Notes under the pieces: model-generated
Seen by the model: only the letters and a program-made list of their open reading frames with translations
What the model was told of the DNA's origin: nothing
The model's database searches: none
Assembly: GCA_002713145.1 (NCBI GenBank)
Contig: PAVS01000022.1
Location: 1-60,074 of the forward strand
Direction: 5' to 3'
Length of the DNA stretch: 60,074 bases
Source of the DNA: Halobacteriovoraceae bacterium
Lineage (GTDB): Bacteria; Bdellovibrionota; Bacteriovoracia; Bacteriovoracales; Bacteriovoracaceae
Made by a program: the position numbers and the translations under genes
Shown here: positions 55,739-60,074 of the stretch, piece after piece
Layout of the letters: each line of letters opens with the position of its first letter
Numbering within the stretch: position 1 is the stretch's first letter

Positions 55739-56893
55739 ATGAGTGATCGTATTATACTGCAAAACTTAACCGTTCTCGCGATCTGCCCCAGTGCGAGATG
55801 GTCGACCTTGCAAAGAAGAGCACTGTTTGATTGCACCTATATTAGAGATATCGGAGGCAATCCGGTTATACTGTGTTTGGAAAACTCACAAGTGGCTCAG
55901 CAGGCTTCCCAAGAAGACATCCCAACTATTTTTATTAAAAAACATAAGCTAACAGGTTATAAGGATATAAGTTTTGTTTTTGAGTTTAAGAATCTTCTCA
56001 AGGAAAAACGTTTTGATATTATTCATTGTTATGATCTCAATATCATGTGGATATCTGCTTTTTTAATGAAATCTAATCAAAGTATTCCTTTGTTTTTGAC
56101 TTTCAATCAAAATATTAAAAAAGTCTACCATAGTATGTTTTCAGAGTGGCTGCTACGTAGAGTCGATTGTATTTTTACTCTTTCTCTAGAAACACAAGAC
56201 TTCGTTAAAGAGTCCTTTTATATTGCTAACCATAAAGTGAAAAATATAGGAAGTGGACTCGATGTGCTTCAAAGTGCAAAAGAAAAAAAGAAGCCCAAAG
56301 TCCTAGGGTGCATCGTCGATAATTTAAAAGAGCTGAAGCGATTAAAAGCAGTGATACGAATGTTCCGTTATACAAAATCTCAAACAGATCAAGAAGAAAT
56401 TAAAGATTTGTCGCTCATGCTTTTCTTGGGGCCCATTGTTTATGGTTCAAAACAGGCCAAAAAACTTTTAACCGAAATGGATCATGAGTTCTATGAAGGG
56501 GATATCTTTTTATATGAACTTGTAGAACGACAAAAAGATCTCAAAAAAATAGATATTTTGATTAGCCTCGCTTTTGATGAACCCCTTAATGATTACGAGG
56601 TGACCAATCTGATTCAAGACACGCCGGTGCTTTTTCCTCGCACCGCAATGAGACAAAGCTTAGTTCTCAAGTACGACCAAATTGGGGAAACTTACTTTGA
56701 AGGAGATATTCGTGAGCTTCGAAGTAAACTTTTGAAAATTATTGCTAAATATCCGAAATATCTTAAGTCCTTGGCTTCTTTTACCAAAGATATCTATGAG
56801 CTTCATGGGATCGAGTCCTATGGAAATTTACTTGCTTCTGTCTATGCGCAACATTTTGAGAAAAGAGCGCGCTTTGTGAAGGCCAAGAAATAG
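55739..56893 (+). CDS. GT-B fold glycosyltransferase-like protein
   Basis: The protein has 384 residues. The N-terminal half resembles family 4 glycosyltransferases: LAICPSARWSTLQRRALFDC, GGNPVILCLENS, FDIIHCYDLNIMWISAFLM and FTLSLETQDFVKESF. The C-terminal half has GCIVDNLKELKRLKAVIRMF and a donor-site-like region around ISLAFDEPLNDYEV. The expected E-x7-E is not clear, so the donor sugar cannot be named. No signal peptide; it should act at the inner face of the inner membrane. Placement after lpxK and the DUF3108 gene suggests lipopolysaccharide or lipid A decoration. Confidence 0.7.
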   Translation: MSDRIILQNLTVLAICPSARWSTLQRRALFDCTYIRDIGGNPVILCLENSQVAQQASQEDIPTIFIKKHKLTGYKDISFVFEFKNLLKEKRFDIIHCYDLNIMWISAFLMKSNQSIPLFLTFNQNIKKVYHSMFSEWLLRRVDCIFTLSLETQDFVKESFYIANHKVKNIGSGLDVLQSAKEKKKPKVLGCIVDNLKELKRLKAVIRMFRYTKSQTDQEEIKDLSLMLFLGPIVYGSKQAKKLLTEMDHEFYEGDIFLYELVERQKDLKKIDILISLAFDEPLNDYEVTNLIQDTPVLFPRTAMRQSLVLKYDQIGETYFEGDIRELRSKLLKIIAKYPKYLKSLASFTKDIYELHGIESYGNLLASVYAQHFEKRARFVKAKK

Positions 56894-56911
56894 ATTAACT
56901 CCTTAAAATTG

Positions 56912-56940
56912 TTGACTTAATTCTGAATCAAGTCTATAAA
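56912..56940 (+). promoter_or_regulatory. Sigma-70 promoter of rpsA
   Basis: TTGACT (56912-56917), a 17-base spacer and TATAAA (56935-56940) form a near-consensus promoter about 90 bases before the rpsA ATG. It is the best promoter match in the window, as expected for a ribosomal protein gene. Confidence 0.75.
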
Positions 56941-57029
56941 AGCTCCTCAAACTTTGTTTGATCGCCACCGATTTATCTGTCTTTGACAGAGATAGTTGGG
57001 GCAAAAAAAATTTAAAGGTGGACAATATT

Positions 57030-58757
57030 ATGTCACAAGTACAAATCCCAGCATGGGCAAAAGAATTTGAAGTTGTTACTGAAGATTCAGAAACAATGGA
57101 AAGAAATGAGGAGTTCGAAAAGCTTCTCGATGAAACTTCTGGAGGAAACTTCGTAGAAGGTGAAGTTTACAAAGGAAAAGTTATCTCTGTTACAGACGAT
57201 TTTGTAATGGTTGATATCGGTTACAAGCAAGAAGGATTAGTTTTCGCTAAAGAATTTAGAAACTATGACGGATCGCTAAAAGTTGAAGAAGGAAATGAGA
57301 TTGAAGTTTATTTAGAAAAACTTGAATCACACCTTGGAAATCTTGTTTTATCTAAAGATAAAGCAGAGATCTTAAAAGCATGGGATAAAATCTCAGAAGC
57401 TTGTGAGAAAGGTGATCCGGTTAAAGGGACAGTTATCGCTAAAGTTAAAGGTGGATTGTCTGTTGATATCGGTGTGAAAGCTTTCTTACCAGGATCTCAA
57501 ATTGATATCCGTCCAACTAAAAACCTTGATAAGTACATTGGTAAAACAATGGAATTCAAAGTTATTAAGTTTAACAAAAAACGTGGAAATATTGTTCTAT
57601 CACGTAGAGCAATCTTGGCTGAAGAAAGAGGCAAGCTACGTGACGAGACTCTAGGTCAAATTAAAGAAGAAATGATCGTTAAAGGTATTGTTAAAAATAT
57701 CACTGACTACGGTGCATTTATTGACCTTGGTGGTGTTGATGGTCTTCTTCACATCACAGATATGTCTTGGGGAAGAGTTAAGCATCCATCTAACTTATTA
57801 GCAGTTGGTGATGAAATTAACGTTAAAATCCTTAAATATGACTCTTCTAAAGAAAGAGTTTCTCTAGGTCTTAAGCAAGTTCAGCCTAACCCTTGGGAAG
57901 CGGCAGAAGAAAATTACGTACCTGGAACGAAAGTAAAAGGTGAAGTTAAATACGTTAAAGATTTTGGAATCTTCGTTGAGCTAGACGATGGAATCGAAGG
58001 TCTTGTACACGTTTCTGAAGTTTCATGGACTAACCCTAAGGGACCTATCAAAGGTTTCAACGTGGGTGACGAAATTGAAGCTCAAGTTCTTGCTGTTGAC
58101 GTTGAGAATAAGAGAATCTCTCTTGGTCTTAAGCAACTTCAAGATAACCCTTGGACTGAGCTAGCTGCGAAATATCCAGTTGGTAAAGAAGTTGAAGGTG
58201 AAGTTAAAGCGATCGTTGACTTTGGTATCTTTGTTGACCTTGGAGAAGATGTTGATGCCCTTATTCACCATTCTGACCTTTCTTGGACGAAGAAAAATGT
58301 TAACTTAAACGATGAGTTTAAAGTTGGTGATAAAGTGAAAGCCGTTGTTCTTACTGTTGATTCTGAATTGAATCCTCCAAAATTCTGCTTAGGTATTAAG
58401 CAACTTGAAGAAGATCCTTGGAAGAAAATTGACGAAAGAATGCCTGTAGGTTCTGTTGTTGAAGGTGAAGTGGTAAGAAACACTGACTTTGGTGTTTTCG
58501 TTGAGCTTGAAACTGGAATCGAAGGACTTATTCATATCTCTGAGCTAGCTGAAGAAAGAGTTGAAAAAACTGAAGATGTAGTTAAAGTTGGTGATACGGT
58601 TAAAGCAAGAGTTATGTCGATTGATAAAGCTGAGAAGAAAATTGCACTTTCTAAGAAAAACGCAGAAAATGCAGATCTTGGATCTTATCAAGCTGAAGAA
58701 GCAACAACTTCTTCATTAGCTGAAAAGCTTAAAGGTTTTAACATCAAAGACGAGTAG
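57030..58757 (+). CDS. rpsA: Small ribosomal subunit protein bS1
   Basis: The protein has 575 residues from the ATG at 57030 (AAAGGTGG upstream). A start at 56958 would place translation within the leader and is rejected. Six S1 OB-fold repeats are visible. The first two are degenerate (about 45-115 and 128-195). The last four are strongly repeated, each with a GIVKNITDYGAFIDLGGVDG-like strand and a RVSLGLKQ-like end. S1 recruits structured or weak-SD mRNAs to the 30S subunit. Several genes here have poor Shine-Dalgarno sites, consistent with S1 dependence. A good terminator follows. Confidence 0.96.
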   Translation: MSQVQIPAWAKEFEVVTEDSETMERNEEFEKLLDETSGGNFVEGEVYKGKVISVTDDFVMVDIGYKQEGLVFAKEFRNYDGSLKVEEGNEIEVYLEKLESHLGNLVLSKDKAEILKAWDKISEACEKGDPVKGTVIAKVKGGLSVDIGVKAFLPGSQIDIRPTKNLDKYIGKTMEFKVIKFNKKRGNIVLSRRAILAEERGKLRDETLGQIKEEMIVKGIVKNITDYGAFIDLGGVDGLLHITDMSWGRVKHPSNLLAVGDEINVKILKYDSSKERVSLGLKQVQPNPWEAAEENYVPGTKVKGEVKYVKDFGIFVELDDGIEGLVHVSEVSWTNPKGPIKGFNVGDEIEAQVLAVDVENKRISLGLKQLQDNPWTELAAKYPVGKEVEGEVKAIVDFGIFVDLGEDVDALIHHSDLSWTKKNVNLNDEFKVGDKVKAVVLTVDSELNPPKFCLGIKQLEEDPWKKIDERMPVGSVVEGEVVRNTDFGVFVELETGIEGLIHISELAEERVEKTEDVVKVGDTVKARVMSIDKAEKKIALSKKNAENADLGSYQAEEATTSSLAEKLKGFNIKDE

Positions 58758-58784
58758 AAATACTTTAAATGTTAAATATAAGAG

Positions 58785-58811
58785 GGGAGGCCAGTGGTCT
58801 CCCTTTTTTTT
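58785..58811 (+). terminator. Intrinsic terminator of rpsA
   Basis: GGGAGGCC (58785-58792) pairs with GGTCTCCC (58796-58803), one G-T pair, loop AGT, followed by eight T (58804-58811). Confidence 0.9.
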
Positions 58812-58918
58812 GTCTAAAAGCTAGACACCCTCACCAAATATTACAGTCTCACTATAGCCACATAAATTTCTCCGCTAAACTCAAAAGATATACTTTTAAA
58901 ATTAAATGAGGAGAAGAA

Positions 58919-59911
58919 ATGAAATCAGCATTGGCCGCACTCACCTTAGTGGCGACAACATCAGCTTTTGCATGTGTCGGGTACGGGGATCAACAAGTTT
59001 GTCAGGGAGATACCGTCTTAATCGGAACAGCTCATTCGCAAGGCTATAAAGTCATTGGAATTGATCGTAGAAATAATGAATTCATTGCTAAGGATAACTA
59101 CTACAATACACTGTCCACAAAAAGTTTTGACGATATTTACTATAATAAAGGATGCTATAATAGTATTTGTGTTGGTGATAAGATTTACAAAGGAACATCA
59201 TTCGCTCAAGGTGCTAAAGTTCTTGGTTATAATATCGTTAACAAAAAGTACCTCGTTAAAGACAATTATTACTCAACTTTATCAACCCAGAATAGAGACA
59301 CCTTTTATCTTCCTGAAGGATGTAATGACTATATTTGTGTGGGAGATACTGTCTATAAAGGAACGAGTTTTGCTCAAGGGGCTAAGGTTGTCGCAATGAG
59401 TATCGATTCAAACCATGCACTAGTCAAAGATAATTACTATTCTACCCAATCTGTTCAACGCACAGAAGATTTAATTGTGACTCAAGAAACTTCTAAATAT
59501 AGCTCTTATGAGAGAGGACAGCGATATATTGAATTTCTTTCTGAAGAACCCATCCAACAACAACAAGTTTATTCTACCTATGTGTTTGATTTTAGAGGAG
59601 CTTCGAAAAGTATCGCTGATAGAACGATTAATTTAGTCAAAGCTCTTGAGCCATACATCAATAATGCTAATGAAGCTGAAATGGATAATATCAAAAAGAA
59701 AGCAGCGAGATTATTAGCGAGGGCCAATACTAATGATATGATTAAGCTCACAACAACGGCTCAGACTTTAGATGATCTGCTGGTTCGTAATGAAGCATAT
59801 TTATTTGAGCTGGTAGAAACAGATGCCCTAGACGGGATGGCCATTGAGCTGATTACGATCTCCGAAGAGTTAAAAGCACTGATTGATTACCTTGCGAGCG
59901 GACAATACTAA
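58919..59911 (+). CDS. Secreted protein with three Cys/VGD repeats
   Basis: The protein has 330 residues with a signal peptide (MKSALAALTLVATTSAFA) after GAGGAGAAGAA. Three repeats of about 55-60 residues occupy 19-188. Each has a Cys, a second Cys in CxGDxV/I, a GTSFAQGAKV-type strand and KDNYYSTLS. The second and third are nearly identical. They resemble the last repeats of the glutaminase-like protein near 7.5 kb (CIGENMY, CVGDQAY). The C-terminal half (about 200-330) is a helical domain without recognised family (DNIKKKAARLLARANTND). It is monocistronic, with its own terminator. Function unknown; the repeats may be small SH3-like beta modules. Confidence 0.65.
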   Translation: MKSALAALTLVATTSAFACVGYGDQQVCQGDTVLIGTAHSQGYKVIGIDRRNNEFIAKDNYYNTLSTKSFDDIYYNKGCYNSICVGDKIYKGTSFAQGAKVLGYNIVNKKYLVKDNYYSTLSTQNRDTFYLPEGCNDYICVGDTVYKGTSFAQGAKVVAMSIDSNHALVKDNYYSTQSVQRTEDLIVTQETSKYSSYERGQRYIEFLSEEPIQQQQVYSTYVFDFRGASKSIADRTINLVKALEPYINNANEAEMDNIKKKAARLLARANTNDMIKLTTTAQTLDDLLVRNEAYLFELVETDALDGMAIELITISEELKALIDYLASGQY

Positions 59912-59918
59912 ATATTCT

Positions 59919-59945
59919 AGGAGCTCCTAAGAGCTCCTTTTTTTT
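59919..59945 (+). terminator. Intrinsic terminator
   Basis: AGGAGCTC (59919-59926) pairs with GAGCTCCT (59931-59938), loop CTAA, and eight T run from 59938 to 59945. It ends the repeat-protein gene. Confidence 0.9.
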
Positions 59946-59982
59946 GTCAAAACTTTAAACACCTGTCACAGAACTTGTTGTC

Positions 59983-60021
59983 TTTCAGCGATTATGACGT
60001 GTTAATTTTTCAGCGATTATG
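59983..60021. repeat. Tandem terminal-type repeats, probable IS21-family element end
   Basis: TTTCAGCGATTATG occurs at 59983-59996 and again at 60008-60021, a 25-base period. IS21-family elements carry several such short tandem repeats near each end, where the transposase IstA binds, and the CAGCGATTATG-type core is familiar from them. The element body would lie to the right of the window; no istA coding sequence is visible in the remaining 53 bases. Assignment is by pattern memory only. Confidence 0.5.
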
Positions 60022-60074
60022 TCCTACCGTCTGCATCATACGGCCCTCTTTTTGTGGCTATATTTTCTTCGAGT

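Noticed and set aside
56958..57029. rpsA start at 56958
   Set aside because: It would place the start 17 bases after the -10 box and before the Shine-Dalgarno site; ATG 57030 has a proper AAAGGTGG.
58973..59485. CRISPR-like or other noncoding repeat array
   Set aside because: The repeats are ~165 bases, diverged, in frame and encode a protein repeat with conserved Cys and GD residues.

Overview
The window is an A+T-rich (by eye, well under 45% G+C), densely packed stretch of chromosome from a Gram-negative bacterium. It carries an outer-membrane biogenesis and lipid A operon (lolC/E, lolD, bamA, skp, lpxD, fabZ, lpxA, lpxB, lpxK) and many signal-peptide or lipobox proteins with no recognisable family. 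The gene content and the many private secreted proteins fit the Bdellovibrionota, probably the Bacteriovorax/Halobacteriovorax side. That assignment is inference from style and order, not from a marker alignment.

Left part (1-8.7 kb). A transposase N-terminus is cut by the window edge. Next is a minus-strand four-gene DNA repair cluster with overlapping genes: SNM1-like exonuclease, ATP-dependent ligase, Lhr-type DEXH helicase and the phosphoesterase PdeM. A plus-strand gene for a secreted protein-glutaminase-like enzyme with a C-terminal Cys/VGD repeat follows, converging on an MBL-fold hydrolase gene.

Middle (8.8-24 kb). trpS-tyrS-rmuC is followed by unknown secreted and lipoprotein genes. 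A catabolic operon comes next: deoC, an aldehyde dehydrogenase, and a half-length aldehyde dehydrogenase lacking the catalytic-Cys half. Then come a DmdC-type acyl-CoA dehydrogenase and an orphan protein with a PD-(D/E)XK-like signature. A minus-strand group encodes an RlmL-type rRNA methyltransferase, an HTTM membrane protein and a small membrane-anchored protein. The last two resemble the SdpB/SdpA pair of toxin-peptide maturation systems.

Middle-right (24-40 kb). ahcY, rpiB and an aldo/keto reductase are followed by a large secreted Cys-rich unknown. A DtxR/MntR-like regulator, with a good palindrome upstream, overlaps a TLC (ATP/ADP translocase)-like membrane protein. prlC, mazG and ybeY come next. 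A secreted subtilisin-like protease is divergent from an outer-membrane protein and a 783-residue EF-hand-containing lipoprotein.

Right (40-60 kb). prfB has a textbook +1 programmed frameshift, so a simple ORF scan truncates it. A dicarboxylate-type symporter and lysS lead into the outer-membrane/lipid A operon, which includes a Gfo/Idh/MocA dehydrogenase between lpxA and lpxB. A DUF3108 lipoprotein, a glycosyltransferase and rpsA (with a clear sigma-70 promoter) follow. A secreted protein with three Cys/VGD repeats related to those near 7.5 kb comes last. The final ~100 bases contain tandem repeats that look like the end of an IS21-family element.

If the organism is a bacterial predator, several genes fit life on prey macromolecules: deoxyribose-phosphate breakdown with aldehyde oxidation, secreted protease and deamidase, oligopeptidase, and a nucleotide-transporter-like protein. 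No tRNA, rRNA or CRISPR array was seen. No intergenic stretch exceeds 300 bases; the longest, 36299-36577, holds nothing I can identify beyond divergent upstream regions.
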